Assembly (NCBI RefSeq): GCF_900163835.1
Contig: NZ_FUKR01000053.1
Span: 1 to 64,000 of the forward strand
Length of the DNA stretch: 64,000 nucleotides
Direction: 5' to 3'
Source of the DNA: Mycetocola reblochoni REB411
Lineage (GTDB): Bacteria > Actinomycetota > Actinomycetes > Actinomycetales > Microbacteriaceae
The stretch's first letter is position 1; each line of letters starts with the position of its first letter. Both the position numbers and the translations under genes were made by a program. The notes below the pieces were generated by a model. That model searched no databases and had not been told where the DNA came from. It was given only the letters and a program-made list of their open reading frames with translations. This document shows, piece after piece, positions 24,039 through 34,564 of this stretch.

Positions 24039-24677
24039 TCACCCGTTCAGCGAGGCGATGACGTCGGCGACGAGAGGCTGCGGGTCGCCCGGCTCGAGGA
24101 ACAGCTCCGAGTGCAGCGCGATCCAGTAGTCGCCAACGAAGACCTGGGCCTCCTTGCCCGCCGTCGAGAAGTAGCCCTCCTCCGCGCCGCCCTCGCGGTA
24201 GGTGGGAACGCTGCTGCTCCGGGTGATGGCGATGTTCTTGAGGTTCTCGATGGAGGCGTCGTCGAGCTTGGCGACGCCGACGTCGATGGTCTCCTCCGAG
24301 GTCGCGTTCACCCACTGGCAGGTGAGGCCGCCGAGCTCCTGGATGGTGGAGACGTTGCTCGTCCCGCTGAGCGTGACCGTGTCCAGGAGCGACACGTTCG
24401 CGTTGTAGTCGTACATCTGCTGGTTGCTGATCAGCTCGGAGCAGGGGATGTCGATGGCCTGCGACTCCGGCGCCGCCTCGGTGGGCTCCGCCGTCGCCGT
24501 CTCCTCGGGCGCCGCCGACTCAGTGGCCGGCGCGGCCTCGGTGGGCTCGGCGGTGGGCGTCGTGGGGGCCGCGCTCGGCGTGCCCTGCGCGCACGAGGTC
24601 AGCAGAAGACCGGTGGCGGCGGCGAGGGCCAGCGTGGTGGCGACGCGACGGGCGGGGGAGACGGAACGGGTAGCCAT
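24039..24677 (-). CDS. Predicted lipoprotein of unknown function
   Basis: The 212-residue product has a type-II signal peptide (basic start, hydrophobic ATTLALAAATGLL, lipobox LLTSC with Cys about 29), then about 45 residues rich in Ala, Pro, Thr and Glu that probably form a spacer. A globular domain of about 130 residues contains two cysteines (DIPCSELIS and LTCQWVN) likely to form a disulfide outside the cell. The domain resembles small actinobacterial DUF3558-like lipoproteins in layout, with a Cys-bearing start, Q-W segment and a late GDYWIALHS, but I cannot assign it firmly. The start at 24677 fits the signal peptide; upstream in-frame codons do not. Confidence 0.75.
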   Translation of the reverse strand: MATRSVSPARRVATTLALAAATGLLLTSCAQGTPSAAPTTPTAEPTEAAPATESAAPEETATAEPTEAAPESQAIDIPCSELISNQQMYDYNANVSLLDTVTLSGTSNVSTIQELGGLTCQWVNATSEETIDVGVAKLDDASIENLKNIAITRSSSVPTYREGGAEEGYFSTAGKEAQVFVGDYWIALHSELFLEPGDPQPLVADVIASLNG

Positions 24678-24779
24678 GGCTGCTCTTTCTGCGGGAGGTG
24701 TGATCCGAACATACCAAGCCGTCATGACGCGCCGGTGTGATTGCGCCGATCGGGGCCGGATCGTCATCGCGGGGTCGGC

Positions 24780-24785
24780 TAGAAT
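24780..24785 (+). promoter_or_regulatory. -10 box of argS, leaderless arrangement
   Basis: TAGAAT ends eight bases before the GTG start codon of argS, so transcription should begin at or next to the start codon. Confidence 0.6.
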
Positions 24786-24793
24786 CGGGGCTC

Positions 24794-26458
24794 GTGACTC
24801 CCGACGACCTCGCCTCAGCAATCCTCGCCGTCCTCCGCCCCCTCGCGGACGCGCACCGACCGGGTGCGGGGCAGGAGATCGGTGAGGGGGTCGTGACGCT
24901 GGAACGGCCCAAGAACCGCGACCACGGCGACTGGGCGTCCAACGTGGCGATGAAGCTGGCGAAGGTCCTCGGCGTCCCGCCGCGGCAGCTCGCGCAGGAG
25001 GTCGTCGAGGCGCTCGCCGGCACGCCGGGCATCGCCTCGGCCGAGGTCGCCGGTCCCGGGTTCATCAACATCCGTCTGGACGCGGCGGCGGCCGGTGCGC
25101 TCGCCAGGACCGTCGTCGAGCAGGCGGAGGCCTACGGGCGCAACGACTCCCTGTCCGGCGAGCGGATCAACCTCGAGTTCGTCTCGGCCAACCCGACCGG
25201 GCCGCTGCACATCGGTCACACGCGCTGGGCCGCGCTCGGCGACGCGATCGCCCGCGTGCTGCGCGCCTCGGGCGCCGAGGTGCAGGCCGAGTACTACATC
25301 AACGACGCGGGCAGCCAGATGGACACCTTCGGGCTGTCGGTGCTCGCCGCGGCCATGGGGGAGCCCACCCCCGAGGGTGGTTACCCCGGCGCGTACATCG
25401 GCGAGCTCGCCGCGACCGTGCTCGCCGAGCGCCCCGATCTGCTCGACCTCGACCCGGCCGAACGGCTGGCGACGGCCCGTGAGCTGGCGTACCGGGCGCA
25501 GCTGGCCGAGATCCGCCGTTCGCTCGAGACCTTCAACGTGCACTTCGACGAGTTCTTCAGCGAGCGCACGCTGCACGAGGCGGGGCCCTCCGGCACGAGC
25601 GCGATCGACGACGCGGTGGAGCGGCTGCGGGAGCAGGGCTACGTGTACGAGCAGGACGACGCGATCTGGGTGCGCACGACGGCGTTCGGCGACGACAAGG
25701 ATCGCGTGATCCGGCGGGGAAACGGCGTCTACACCTACTTCGCCGCCGACGCGGCGTACTACCTGTCCAAGTCCGACCGCGGCTTCGCCCACAAGATCTA
25801 CCTGCTCGGCGCCGACCACCACGGCTACGTGCACCGTCTCAAGGCCCTCGCCGGCGCCGCGGGGGAGGACCCCGACCGCGACATCGAGATCCTCATCGGG
25901 CAGCTCGTCAGCGTCAACGGGGCGAAGCTGTCCAAGCGCGCGGGCAACATCGTCGAGCTGGACGACCTGCAGAGCTGGCTCGGCACGGACGCGCTGCGGT
26001 ACACGCTCGCGCGCTACCCGGCCGACTCGCCTCTGACCATCGACCCGGAGCAGCTGCGCAAGCGGAGCAACGACAATCCGGTCTTCTACGTGCAGTACGC
26101 CCACGCCCGCACGCGGTCGGTGGCGCGCAACGCCGCCGAGGCCGGTGTCGATCTCAGTTCCTTCGCCCCGGAACTGCTCGACCACGAGACCGAGTCGGCC
26201 CTGCTCGGCGCTCTTCAGGAGTTCCCGCGCATCGTCGCCCAGTCGGCTGAGCTCCGCGAGCCGCACCGCGTCGCCCGCTACCTGGAGGAGCTCGCCGCGC
26301 TGTATCACCGCTGGTACGACAACCGGCGCGTGCTGCCGTTCGGCGACGAGCAGGTCGGCGACGTGCATCGCACCCGGCTGTGGCTGAACGAGGCCACCGG
26401 TCAGGTCCTGCGCAACGGTCTCGGGCTGCTCGGCGTGAGCGCGCCCGAGCGGATGTGA
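24794..26458 (+). CDS. argS: Arginyl-tRNA synthetase
   Basis: ArgS charges tRNA-Arg with arginine. The 554-residue class I enzyme has the HIGH motif in GPLHIGHTRWAA (His139), the KMSKS equivalent as AKLSKRAGN, the N-terminal additive domain with NRDHGDWASNVAMKLAK and the Arg-type C-terminal anticodon domain with VQYAHARTRSVARN. The GTG at 24794 was chosen because the next residues TPDDLASAILAVL match the family start and a -10 box lies eight bases upstream. The DUF2993 gene follows after 11 bases, probably on the same transcript. Confidence 0.97.
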   Translation: MTPDDLASAILAVLRPLADAHRPGAGQEIGEGVVTLERPKNRDHGDWASNVAMKLAKVLGVPPRQLAQEVVEALAGTPGIASAEVAGPGFINIRLDAAAAGALARTVVEQAEAYGRNDSLSGERINLEFVSANPTGPLHIGHTRWAALGDAIARVLRASGAEVQAEYYINDAGSQMDTFGLSVLAAAMGEPTPEGGYPGAYIGELAATVLAERPDLLDLDPAERLATARELAYRAQLAEIRRSLETFNVHFDEFFSERTLHEAGPSGTSAIDDAVERLREQGYVYEQDDAIWVRTTAFGDDKDRVIRRGNGVYTYFAADAAYYLSKSDRGFAHKIYLLGADHHGYVHRLKALAGAAGEDPDRDIEILIGQLVSVNGAKLSKRAGNIVELDDLQSWLGTDALRYTLARYPADSPLTIDPEQLRKRSNDNPVFYVQYAHARTRSVARNAAEAGVDLSSFAPELLDHETESALLGALQEFPRIVAQSAELREPHRVARYLEELAALYHRWYDNRRVLPFGDEQVGDVHRTRLWLNEATGQVLRNGLGLLGVSAPERM

Positions 26459-26469
26459 CGGAGGACGGC

Positions 26470-27270
26470 ATGAGCGAGATCTTCGGCGAGGCGGCACCGG
26501 CTGCAGACCGGCCGCGACGCACACGGCGTCGCGGCAGGGGAGGCGTGACCGCCCTGGTGATCCTCCTCGTGCTGGTGGTCCTCGCCGTCGTCGGGTACTG
26601 GCTCTCCGATCGGCTCGCGCGGCAGGCCGTCGAGGACGTCGTCGCCGGTCAGGTCGAGGCGAAGCTGCCGGAGAACGTCAGCGGCGACGTCGACGTCACG
26701 CTCGGGGGCGGCTGGTCGGTCGCGCAGATCATCGCCGGACGTTTCGACGAGATGAGCATCGATGCGCCCGACCTCACCGCGGACGGTGTCGAGCTCTCCG
26801 CGCACGCGACCCTGACAGGCATCCCGCGGAACACCACGGACCCGGTGGACACGGTCGCGATCACCGTCAGCACGGATGCGGCGCAGCTCGCCGGCCTCGA
26901 CCTGCTCCCCGTCGGGGACGGGGACGTCGAGCTCGGCGACGGCACCCTCAGCTACGCGGGGACCCAGGACGTCCTCGGCATCGCGGTCGGGTACCGCGTC
27001 ACGGTGGAGCCGAGCGTCGCCGACGGGCAGGTCCTGTTGACCCCGGTGGACGCGAGCGTGGATGCCGGCGGTCTGAACCTGGACGCGCAGCCTCTGGTCG
27101 ACCGCATCCTCGGCGGGGACCCCGTGGTCGTCTGCGTCGCGGACCGGCTGCCGTCCGCGCTGACGCTGAGCGACGTGGACGTCACCGCCGCCGGCGTCGC
27201 GCTCACCGCCACGGGGAGCGAGCTCCCGCTGTCGGGCTCGGGGCTGTCGACGCTCGGCAGCTGCGAATAG
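26470..27270 (+). CDS. DUF2993 (LmeA-like) membrane-anchored protein
   Basis: The 266-residue protein has an Arg-rich start, one transmembrane helix at about 25-48 (ALVILLVLVVLAVVGYWL), and an extracytoplasmic beta-rich domain. The opening of that domain, DRLARQAVEDVVAGQVEAKLP followed by VDVTLGGGWSVAQIIAGRFDEMSIDAP, is the DUF2993 pattern. In mycobacteria the relative LmeA supports mannosyl-lipid maturation and binds phospholipids. Here the role is unknown, but a lipid-binding, cell-envelope function is reasonable. It follows argS closely, an arrangement without obvious functional sense. Confidence 0.85.
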   Translation: MSEIFGEAAPAADRPRRTRRRGRGGVTALVILLVLVVLAVVGYWLSDRLARQAVEDVVAGQVEAKLPENVSGDVDVTLGGGWSVAQIIAGRFDEMSIDAPDLTADGVELSAHATLTGIPRNTTDPVDTVAITVSTDAAQLAGLDLLPVGDGDVELGDGTLSYAGTQDVLGIAVGYRVTVEPSVADGQVLLTPVDASVDAGGLNLDAQPLVDRILGGDPVVVCVADRLPSALTLSDVDVTAAGVALTATGSELPLSGSGLSTLGSCE

Positions 27271-27340
27271 TCCGGCGCGGTCGCCCGCCGAGGGCACCCA
27301 CGGCGCGGGCCCGTATTCCGCGGCGTCACCGTGCTCTCGC

Positions 27341-27346
27341 TAGACT
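27341..27346 (+). promoter_or_regulatory. -10 box of the lysA-hom-thrC-thrB operon
   Basis: TAGACT lies 57 bases before the lysA GTG, giving a leader of about 50 bases. I see no leader peptide rich in Lys, Thr or Met codons and no riboswitch in it. Confidence 0.45.
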
Positions 27347-27403
27347 CGACGGAGGCGCTCCCGGCCGAGCGCGACTCCCCGCACCGACGATTGGCTCCCC
27401 GTA

Positions 27404-28804
27404 GTGGCATCATCCCCTCTCGCCCCCGAGTGGCTCCGGTTTCCCGATGACGCGAACGCCCTCGACGACGCGATCTGGCCCTCGTCGGCCGTGCGCGACG
27501 GGGACGGCGCCGTCTGGATCGGAGGGGTCCCCGTCGCGGAACTCGCCGAGCGTTTCGGGACGCCGCTGTATGTGATGGACCGCGCCCACCTGCGGGACCG
27601 CGCGGACGAGGTTGCCTCCGCCTTCCGTGAGGCGGCGGAGCGTCACGGGACCTCCGTGCACGTCTACTATGCGGGCAAGGCGTTCCTGTCGACCGCGGTC
27701 GCCGGGTGGATGAACGCGGCGGGGCTCCGCATCGACGTGTGCAGCGGCGGCGAGTTCGCCGTCGCCAGGGCGGCGGGCGTCGACCCGGCCGACTGCGGAT
27801 TCCACGGCAACAACAAGTCCGACCGCGAGATCGCGGAGGCGGTCGAGAGCGGCATCGGGGCGATCGTGCTCGACTCGGCGGAGGAGGTCGGACGCGTCGC
27901 CGACGTCGCCGAGCGTCTCGGGCGGGTGCAGCCGGTGCGGCTCAGGGTCAACTCGGGAGTGCACGCGCACACCCACGAGTTCCTCGCCACCGCCCACGAG
28001 GACCAGAAGTTCGGCGTCACCCTCGCGGAGGCGCCAGCGATCGTGGCGGAGGTCCGTTCGCGGCCTGGCCTGAGCTTCCTCGGCCTGCACTGCCACATCG
28101 GCTCCCAGATCTTCGGGGCGGAGGGCTTCTCCGAGTCGGCGTCGCGTCTGCTGGACGTGCACGAGCGGCTGCTGGCGGACGGGCCCGTTCCCGAGCTGAA
28201 CCTCGGCGGCGGCTTCGGGGTGGCCTACACCTCCTCCGACAGCCCGACCCCCATCGCTGACCTCGCGGAGGCCATCATCGGCGACGTCGCGGAGCAGTGC
28301 GCCCGGAGGGGCATCCCCGTGCCCGTGCTCGCCTTCGAGCCGGGCCGGAGCGTCATCGCGCAGAGCACCGTCACCCTCTACGAGACGGGGACGGTCAAGG
28401 ACGTCGAGGTCGACGCCCCCGGCGGCCCCGCCCGTCGGCGCTATGTCAGCGTCGACGGCGGCATGAGTGACAACGCCCGGCCCGCGCTGTACGGGGCCGA
28501 CTACGCCGTCCGCGTGCTCTCGCGGGCCTCGGCGGAGGACGCCGTGCTCGTCCGGATCGCCGGAAAGCACTGCGAGTCGGGAGACATCGTCGTCGACGCG
28601 GACTACCTTCCGGGTGACGTGCGTCGCGGCGACCTGCTCGGCGTCCCGGTGACGGGCGCCTACTGCTGGGAGCTGTCCAGCAACTACAACTTCCTGCCCC
28701 GTCCGGCCGTCGTCGCGGTCGAGGACGGGCGGGCCCGCGTCATCGTGCGCGGGGAGACGGCCGACGATCTACTGGCACGCGACGCCGGATGGGACCAGGA
28801 ATGA
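27404..28804 (+). CDS. lysA: Diaminopimelate decarboxylase
   Basis: LysA removes CO2 from meso-diaminopimelate to give lysine, the last step of the pathway. The 466-residue fold-type III PLP enzyme has Lys92 in VYYAGKAF for the Schiff base, HCHIGSQI, the phosphate-binding LGGGFGV, FEPGRS and the active-site Cys in AGKHCESGD. The GTG at 27404 gives the usual N-terminal extension of actinobacterial LysA. The last codons overlap the hom ATG (ATGA), so translation is coupled to homoserine dehydrogenase, which uses the same precursor, aspartate semialdehyde. Confidence 0.96.
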   Translation: MASSPLAPEWLRFPDDANALDDAIWPSSAVRDGDGAVWIGGVPVAELAERFGTPLYVMDRAHLRDRADEVASAFREAAERHGTSVHVYYAGKAFLSTAVAGWMNAAGLRIDVCSGGEFAVARAAGVDPADCGFHGNNKSDREIAEAVESGIGAIVLDSAEEVGRVADVAERLGRVQPVRLRVNSGVHAHTHEFLATAHEDQKFGVTLAEAPAIVAEVRSRPGLSFLGLHCHIGSQIFGAEGFSESASRLLDVHERLLADGPVPELNLGGGFGVAYTSSDSPTPIADLAEAIIGDVAEQCARRGIPVPVLAFEPGRSVIAQSTVTLYETGTVKDVEVDAPGGPARRRYVSVDGGMSDNARPALYGADYAVRVLSRASAEDAVLVRIAGKHCESGDIVVDADYLPGDVRRGDLLGVPVTGAYCWELSSNYNFLPRPAVVAVEDGRARVIVRGETADDLLARDAGWDQE

Positions 28805-30114
28805 ACGACTATCGCAGTGTGAGGGTGGCGGTTCTCGGCGCGGGGACCGTCGGTTCCCAGGTGGCCGCGGTGCTGCTGGAGCGCAGGGAGGAACTGGCCA
28901 GGCGCATCGGGGCGGACATCGAGCTCGTCGGTGTCGCCGTTCGGCGGCTCGACGCCCCGCGCGACAGGGAGCTGCCGCGTGAGCTGCTGACGACGGACGC
29001 CGAGTCGCTCGTGCTCAGGGCCGACATCGTCATCGAGCTGATGGGCGGTATCGAGCCGGCCAAGTCGCTCATCGAGCGGGCCATCGACGGCGGCGCCGAC
29101 GTGGTCACCGGCAACAAGGCGCTCATCGCGGCCCACGGGACGGAGCTGTTCGAGCGGGCGGAGCGCGTCGGCGCGGCGGTGTACTACGAGGCGGCGGTCG
29201 CCGCGGCGATCCCGATCATCCGGCCGCTGCGCGAGAGCCTGGCCGGCGACAACGTCACTCGGATCCTCGCGATCGTCAACGGCAGCACCAACTTCATCCT
29301 CGACCGGATGCACCGCTTCGGCGACAGCGCCGAGGCGGCGCAGGCGACCGCGCTCGAGCTCGGCTACCTGGAGGCCGACCCGACGCTCGACGTCGAGGGC
29401 TACGATGCGGCGCAGAAGGCCGCCATTCTCGCCAGCCTGGCGTTCCACACCGAGATCCCCGCTGACGCCGTGTACCGGGAGGGCATCACCTCCGTCACGG
29501 CCGACCAGGTGGAATCGGCGCGGCAGGCCGGCTACGTCATCAAACTCCTCGCGATCGTCGAGAAGGCGGTCGATGCGGACGGCGCCGCCGGTGTGTCGGT
29601 CAGGGTGTACCCCGCGCTGCTGAACGCCGACCACCCGCTCGCCTCGGTGCACGGCGGCAACAACGCCGTCTTCGTCGAGGCGGAGATGGCCGGCCCCCTG
29701 ATGTTCTACGGGGCGGGGGCCGGCGGTCAGGAGACCGCCTCCGCCGTCCTCGGTGACACGGTCTCCGCGGCGCGGCGTCACGTCGCCGGTGGCCCGGGCA
29801 TCGCGAGCTCGACGCACGCGGAGCTGCCCGTCCTCCCCATCGGACTGGTCAGGACCCGGTACTACATCACCCTGACGGTGACCGACCGCCCCGGTGTGCT
29901 CGCGGACGTGGCGGGCGTGTTCAGCCGCGGAGGCGTCTCGGTGCAGACCGTGCGCCAGGATGTCGCCGAGGGCGACACAGCGGGCACCGCTACGCTGGTG
30001 ATCGGGACCCACGCGGCCGGAGAGGCCGCCCTGCGCGAGACCGTCGCCGCCCTCGCCGACAACGCATCCGTCGTCGGCGTCGAGAGTGTCCTCCGAGTAG
30101 AAGGAGCCGAGTAA
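28801..30114 (+). CDS. hom: Homoserine dehydrogenase
   Basis: Hom reduces aspartate semialdehyde to homoserine, the branch point to threonine and methionine. The 437-residue protein has the NAD(P) motif [14 protein letters not shown] near the start, GNKAL and [16 protein letters not shown], the catalytic [11 protein letters not shown] and [23 protein letters not shown]-terminal ACT domain (about 350-430, [22 protein letters not shown]) is the usual site of threonine feedback control. Its stop TAA overlaps the thrC ATG (TAATG) and its start overlaps lysA. Homoserine made here feeds thrB/thrC directly downstream and metX at 3729. Confidence 0.97.
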   Translation: MNDYRSVRVAVLGAGTVGSQVAAVLLERREELARRIGADIELVGVAVRRLDAPRDRELPRELLTTDAESLVLRADIVIELMGGIEPAKSLIERAIDGGADVVTGNKALIAAHGTELFERAERVGAAVYYEAAVAAAIPIIRPLRESLAGDNVTRILAIVNGSTNFILDRMHRFGDSAEAAQATALELGYLEADPTLDVEGYDAAQKAAILASLAFHTEIPADAVYREGITSVTADQVESARQAGYVIKLLAIVEKAVDADGAAGVSVRVYPALLNADHPLASVHGGNNAVFVEAEMAGPLMFYGAGAGGQETASAVLGDTVSAARRHVAGGPGIASSTHAELPVLPIGLVRTRYYITLTVTDRPGVLADVAGVFSRGGVSVQTVRQDVAEGDTAGTATLVIGTHAAGEAALRETVAALADNASVVGVESVLRVEGAE

Positions 30115-31202
30115 TGGCCAAGCAGTGGCGCGGAGTCATCCGCGAGTACGCGGATCGTCTCGACGTGACCGAGTCGACCCCCATCGTGTCCCTCGGCGAG
30201 GGCGGCACACCGCTCATCCCCGCGCCCGCCCTCTCCGCCCGGACGGGCGCGCAGGTCTGGGTCAAGTTCGAGGGCATGAACCCGACCGGCTCCTTCAAGG
30301 ACCGCGGTATGACGATGGCGATCACGAAGGCCGTCGAGGCGGGCGCGAAGGCCGTCATCTGTGCGTCGACGGGGAACACCTCCGCCTCGGCCGCCGCGTA
30401 TGCGGCGCACGCGGGCATCACGGCGGCCGTCCTCGTCCCCGAGGGCAAGATCGCGATGGGCAAGCTCAGCCAGGCCGTCGCCCACAACGGCGAGCTCATC
30501 CAGATCCAGGGCAACTTCGACGACTGCCTCGACATCGCCAGGGAGCTCAGCGCGAACTACCCCGTGCACCTGGTGAACTCGGTCAACAACGACCGCATCG
30601 AGGGGCAGAAGACCGCGGCGTTCGAGATCGTCGACGTCCTCGGTGACGCCCCCGACTTCCACTTCATCCCGGTGGGCAACGCCGGCAACTACACGGCCTA
30701 CACCCGCGGCTACCGCGAGGCGATCGCGCACGGCGAGGCGAGCACCCTTCCGCGCATGTTCGGCTTCCAGGCGGCCGGGGCCGCCCCGATCGTCAGGGGT
30801 GAGGTCGTGAAGAACCCCGAGACGGTCGCCAGCGCGATCCGGATCGGCAACCCGGCATCGTGGGAGCTCGCACTCGAGGCCCGCGACGCCACCGACGGCT
30901 ACTTCGGCGCGATCAGCGATGCCGACATCCTCCGTGCGCAGAAGATCCTCGCGGCCGAGGTCGGCGTGTTCGTCGAGCCGGCGTCCGCGATCAGCGTCGC
31001 CGGGCTGCTCGAGCGCTCCGACGCCGGGGCGGTTCCTGCCGGAGCCCGCGTCGTGCTGACGGTTACCGGCCACGGCCTGAAGGACCCGCAGTGGGCGCTG
31101 AAGGGCGCCGACGGCGTCGACGTGAGCCCCACGGTCGTCCCGGCGGAGACCCGCCGGGTGGCTGAGGTCCTCGGGCTCGTCTCCGGCGGTCCGGCGGCGT
31201 GA
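30114..31202 (+). CDS. thrC: Threonine synthase
   Basis: ThrC converts O-phosphohomoserine to threonine with pyridoxal phosphate. The 362-residue protein has Lys62 in GSFKDRGM for the cofactor, the phosphate pocket [14 protein letters not shown], and [14 protein letters not shown] with the late [11 protein letters not shown]. It is the short form typical of actinobacteria and Bacillus. An AAGGAG site lies just upstream; the start overlaps the hom stop, and the stop overlaps the thrB GTG by four bases. Confidence 0.97.
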   Translation: MAKQWRGVIREYADRLDVTESTPIVSLGEGGTPLIPAPALSARTGAQVWVKFEGMNPTGSFKDRGMTMAITKAVEAGAKAVICASTGNTSASAAAYAAHAGITAAVLVPEGKIAMGKLSQAVAHNGELIQIQGNFDDCLDIARELSANYPVHLVNSVNNDRIEGQKTAAFEIVDVLGDAPDFHFIPVGNAGNYTAYTRGYREAIAHGEASTLPRMFGFQAAGAAPIVRGEVVKNPETVASAIRIGNPASWELALEARDATDGYFGAISDADILRAQKILAAEVGVFVEPASAISVAGLLERSDAGAVPAGARVVLTVTGHGLKDPQWALKGADGVDVSPTVVPAETRRVAEVLGLVSGGPAA

Positions 31203-32125
31203 CCGAGGCGCCTCGCCGCGTTCGGGTCACCGTCCCGGCGACCTCGGCGAACCTCGGACCCGGCTTCGACACCCTCGGCATCGCCCTGAGCGTCTACGAC
31301 GAGCTGACGGTGAGTGTCGTCGACGAGCCGGGCGTCCGGGTCGTCGTCTCCGGGGTGGGGGAGGGCGAGGTCCCGCTCGACGAGCGCAACCTGGTCGCCT
31401 CGTCGATGCTCCACACCTTCGCCGCGCTCGGTGTCCCCGCGCCGGGCGGCGTCCTCATCGAGGCATCGAACACGATCCCTCACGGCAGGGGGATGGGCTC
31501 CTCCGGCGCCGCGGTCGTCGCCGGCATCATGGCTGCGGTGGGGCTCGTCGGCTCGGACCGCCCCGTCTCCGACGATGAGCTGCTGCGGATCGCCACGGAG
31601 CTCGAGGGGCATCCCGACAACGTCGCGCCGGCGCTCTTCGGCGGCCTGACGATCGCCTGGATCACGGAGGACGGCCCGCGCTTCAAGCGGCTCCTCGTCC
31701 ACAGGGGGGTGTCGCCGCTCGTGCTCGTTCCCGAGGTGACGATGTCGACGAAGCTGGCGCGCAGTCTCCAGCCGGAGCAGGTGCCGCACGCGGACGCGAT
31801 CTTCAACCTGTCCCGGTCCGCCCTGCTGGTGGCGGCCATGACGCAGAGCCCCGAGCTGCTGCTCGCCGCGACGGAGGACCGACTCCACCAGGACTACCGG
31901 GCGGGGGCGATGCCCCAGACCAGCGGCATGGTCCAGGCGCTGCGCGAGCGCGGGTTCCCCGCCGTCGTGTCGGGGGCCGGGCCGTCCGTCCTCGTCCTGG
32001 CGAACGGCCCGGGGGAGCGCGAGCGCGCCGCTGCGGCCGCGGCGGAGCTCAGCGGGGTGCCGTGGACGGCACTCAGCCTGGCGGTCGACATCCGGGGCGC
32101 TCGCGTCGTCGACGTGAATTCCTGA
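31199..32125 (+). CDS. thrB: Homoserine kinase
   Basis: ThrB phosphorylates homoserine for threonine synthase. The 308-residue GHMP kinase has the N-terminal [16 protein letters not shown], the ATP loop [14 protein letters not shown] (about 99-112) and the C-terminal [10 protein letters not shown] motif. It ends the lysA-hom-thrC-thrB transcript; rho follows 261 bases later with its own leader. Nothing unusual is seen in the sequence. Confidence 0.97.
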   Translation: MTEAPRRVRVTVPATSANLGPGFDTLGIALSVYDELTVSVVDEPGVRVVVSGVGEGEVPLDERNLVASSMLHTFAALGVPAPGGVLIEASNTIPHGRGMGSSGAAVVAGIMAAVGLVGSDRPVSDDELLRIATELEGHPDNVAPALFGGLTIAWITEDGPRFKRLLVHRGVSPLVLVPEVTMSTKLARSLQPEQVPHADAIFNLSRSALLVAAMTQSPELLLAATEDRLHQDYRAGAMPQTSGMVQALRERGFPAVVSGAGPSVLVLANGPGERERAAAAAAELSGVPWTALSLAVDIRGARVVDVNS

Positions 32126-32166
32126 GGAACGCGACGCTTTTCGTCTCGGCACGGCCGGGGCGGTGC

Positions 32167-32172
32167 TAGTGT
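32167..32172 (+). promoter_or_regulatory. -10 box of rho
   Basis: TAGTGT lies directly before the inverted repeat that opens the rho leader, giving an untranslated region of about 205 bases. No strong -35 was found at 17-bp spacing. Confidence 0.4.
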
Positions 32173-32177
32173 GGGGT

Positions 32178-32220
32178 CAACACGGTGGAGCGCAATTGCG
32201 CATTCTCTGCCACCGTGTTG
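32178..32220 (+). promoter_or_regulatory. Stem-loop opening the rho leader
   Basis: CAACACGGTGG and CCACCGTGTTG form a perfect 11-bp outer stem. Inside it lies the palindrome GCGCAATTGCGC (32190-32201). The structure begins within six bases of the predicted -10 box, so it would be the first element of the transcript. A structured leader ahead of rho is consistent with autoregulation of the termination factor, which is well known in enterobacteria; here it is inferred. Confidence 0.6.
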
Positions 32221-32386
32221 CATTCGCACTATCAGCCCATCACCTCATGTGCCCGCGCGTCTCTTCGCTCGGGCGGTGTCTCGGGGGTGCAGTGTCCTGT
32301 CGCCGTGACGCGACGCACGCCCCCAAGGATGGTGGTACTCCCCGTGTTGCGCACACAGCGCCCGGGAGGAAAGGAATCCCACGAAC

Positions 32387-34555
32387 GTGACAGACGTCAA
32401 CAACACCTCGTCCGCCGAGGTCCCGGACGCCGAACTCGGCCGTCTCAAGGTCGCCGCGCTCCAGCAGCTGGCGACCGGTCTCGGAGTCTCCGGAGCGTCC
32501 AAGCTCCGTAAGCAGGAGCTCATCGAGGCGATCATCGCCGCCAGGGGCGCCCAGCTGCCCGTGGTCGAGGCACCGGCCGCCGAGGCCGTGGCCGCTCCTG
32601 AGGCCCAGGCTCCGGCCGCGTCCGCGGAGCCGGAGGCCGAGCCCGCACCCGAGGCGACCCCCGCAGCCGAGGGCCGTCGGGCCGACGGCACGCGTGGTTC
32701 GGGTCGCGGACAGCGCGGCTCGCGTCGTGCGTCGTCCGAGCCCGCCGTCGCGCCGGAGGAGGCCGCCGCCATCGAGGCCAGCCTCGCCGAGGCGATCGCC
32801 GCCGTTCAGCCCGCGGGCGAGAGCGGACGCGGCTCGCGTCGTGCCCGCAGCGGTGGCCCCGTGGCTGCCGGTGGGCACGTGAACGCCGACACCGAGCAGG
32901 CCCAGGTTCCGCCGGCCGCCGAGGAGGAGACCGCCGAGCAGCGCCCGAGCCGTCGCAACCGGGGCAGGGGCAGGGACCGTCAGCAGAACGGCGACGCCGA
33001 GGTCGCGTCGTCGGAGCAGCAGAACGAGCAGAAGTCCGCCGAGAAGCGCGGCCAGAGCGACGCGGGCCAGGACGACAAGCGCGGACAGGGCGAGGGCACC
33101 GGCCGTTCCGGGAACCGCCAGGGCACCAACGGCCAGGACGGCAACCGCCAGGACGGCAACCGCCAGGACAACGGCGACGGCGAGGGCAACGGCCGCAGCA
33201 GGGGTCGCGGTCGTGGCCGTGGCAGGGGCAACAACGGCAACGCCGACAGCACCCACGACGCCGACACCGCGCAGAACGGCCCCAGGGGTCACGAGCAGGA
33301 CGCCGAGGACGAGGGCTCCGCCCGCGGCCGCGGCCGCGGCAGGGACCGCAAGCGCCGCACCGGCGACGAGGTCGAGCCGGAGATCGCCGAGGACGACGTG
33401 CTGATCCCCGTCGCCGGCATCCTCGACGTGCTCGACAACTACGCCTTCATCCGCACCTCCGGCTACCTGCCGGGACCGAGCGACGTGTACGTCTCGCTCG
33501 GCCAGGTGAAGAAGTACCACCTCCGCAAGGGCGACGCCGTCTCCGGCTTCATCAAGCAGCCGCGCGAGGGCGAGAGCTCCGGACGGCAGAAGTACAACGC
33601 CATCGTCAAGGTCGAGTCGATCAACGGCCTGAGCGTCGAGGACGCCGGCACGCGCGTCGAGTTCGGCGCGCTCACGCCGCTGTACCCGCAGGAGCGGCTC
33701 CGCCTCGAGACGGAGCAGAACAAGCTCACCCAGCGGATCATCGACCTGGTCGCCCCGATCGGCAAGGGCCAGCGCAGCCTCATCGTGGCCCCGCCGAAGG
33801 CGGGCAAGACGATCGTGCTCCAGCAGATCGCCAACGCCATCGCCAAGAACGACCCCGAGGTCCACCTGATGATGGTCCTCGTCGACGAGCGGCCGGAAGA
33901 GGTCACCGACATGCAGCGCTCGGTCGCGGGCGAGGTCATCGCCTCGACCTTCGACCGGCCGGCCGAGGACCACATCACCGTCGCGGAGCTCGCCATCGAG
34001 CGTGCCAAGCGCCTGGTGGAGCTCGGCCAGGACGTCGTGGTGCTCCTCGACTCGATCACGCGCCTGAGCCGGGCCTATAACCTGGCCGCGCCGACCTCGG
34101 GCCGTGTGCTCTCCGGCGGCGTGGACGCCAGCGCGCTCTACCCGCCGAAGCGGTTCTTCGGCGCTGCGCGCAACATCGAGAACGGCGGCTCGCTCACCAT
34201 CATCGCGACGGCCCTCGTCGAGACCGGCTCCAAGATGGACGAGGTCATCTTCGAGGAGTTCAAGGGAACCGGCAACTCGGAGCTGCGGCTCAGCCGCCAG
34301 CTGGCCGACAAGCGCATCTTCCCCGCGGTCGACGTCAACGCCTCCTCGACCCGGCGCGAGGAGATGCTCCTGGCCGCCGACGAGGTCAAGGTCACCTGGA
34401 AGCTCCGCCGCGCGCTGGCGGGTCTCGACCCGCAGCAGGCGCTCGAGGTCGTCCTCGGCAAGCTGAAGGAGACCGGCTCCAACGTCGAGTTCCTCGTCCA
34501 GATGCAGAAGTCGGCCGTCTCCGCCCCCGGAGCGCACGACCGCGACCACCGTTAG
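32387..34555 (+). CDS. rho: Transcription termination factor Rho, with long low-complexity insert
   Basis: Rho is the hexameric RNA helicase that ends transcription. The 722-residue protein starts with the Rho N domain ([30 protein letters not shown], split here, about 17-45). A 270-residue insert follows, very rich in Ala, Arg, Gly, Asn, Gln and Asp with short repeats such as NRQDGNRQD and [10 protein letters not shown]. From about 335 the RNA-binding fold and ATPase core are standard: [20 protein letters not shown], the P-loop [10 protein letters not shown] (about 469-478), [17 protein letters not shown] and the Q/R-loop regions. Inserts of this kind occur in many actinobacterial Rho proteins and add RNA-binding capacity. 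The GTG start has a GGGAGGAAAGG site. prfA follows after 90 bases. Confidence 0.97.
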   Translation: MTDVNNTSSAEVPDAELGRLKVAALQQLATGLGVSGASKLRKQELIEAIIAARGAQLPVVEAPAAEAVAAPEAQAPAASAEPEAEPAPEATPAAEGRRADGTRGSGRGQRGSRRASSEPAVAPEEAAAIEASLAEAIAAVQPAGESGRGSRRARSGGPVAAGGHVNADTEQAQVPPAAEEETAEQRPSRRNRGRGRDRQQNGDAEVASSEQQNEQKSAEKRGQSDAGQDDKRGQGEGTGRSGNRQGTNGQDGNRQDGNRQDNGDGEGNGRSRGRGRGRGRGNNGNADSTHDADTAQNGPRGHEQDAEDEGSARGRGRGRDRKRRTGDEVEPEIAEDDVLIPVAGILDVLDNYAFIRTSGYLPGPSDVYVSLGQVKKYHLRKGDAVSGFIKQPREGESSGRQKYNAIVKVESINGLSVEDAGTRVEFGALTPLYPQERLRLETEQNKLTQRIIDLVAPIGKGQRSLIVAPPKAGKTIVLQQIANAIAKNDPEVHLMMVLVDERPEEVTDMQRSVAGEVIASTFDRPAEDHITVAELAIERAKRLVELGQDVVVLLDSITRLSRAYNLAAPTSGRVLSGGVDASALYPPKRFFGAARNIENGGSLTIIATALVETGSKMDEVIFEEFKGTGNSELRLSRQLADKRIFPAVDVNASSTRREEMLLAADEVKVTWKLRRALAGLDPQQALEVVLGKLKETGSNVEFLVQMQKSAVSAPGAHDRDHR

Positions 34556-34564
34556 CGTCCAGCA

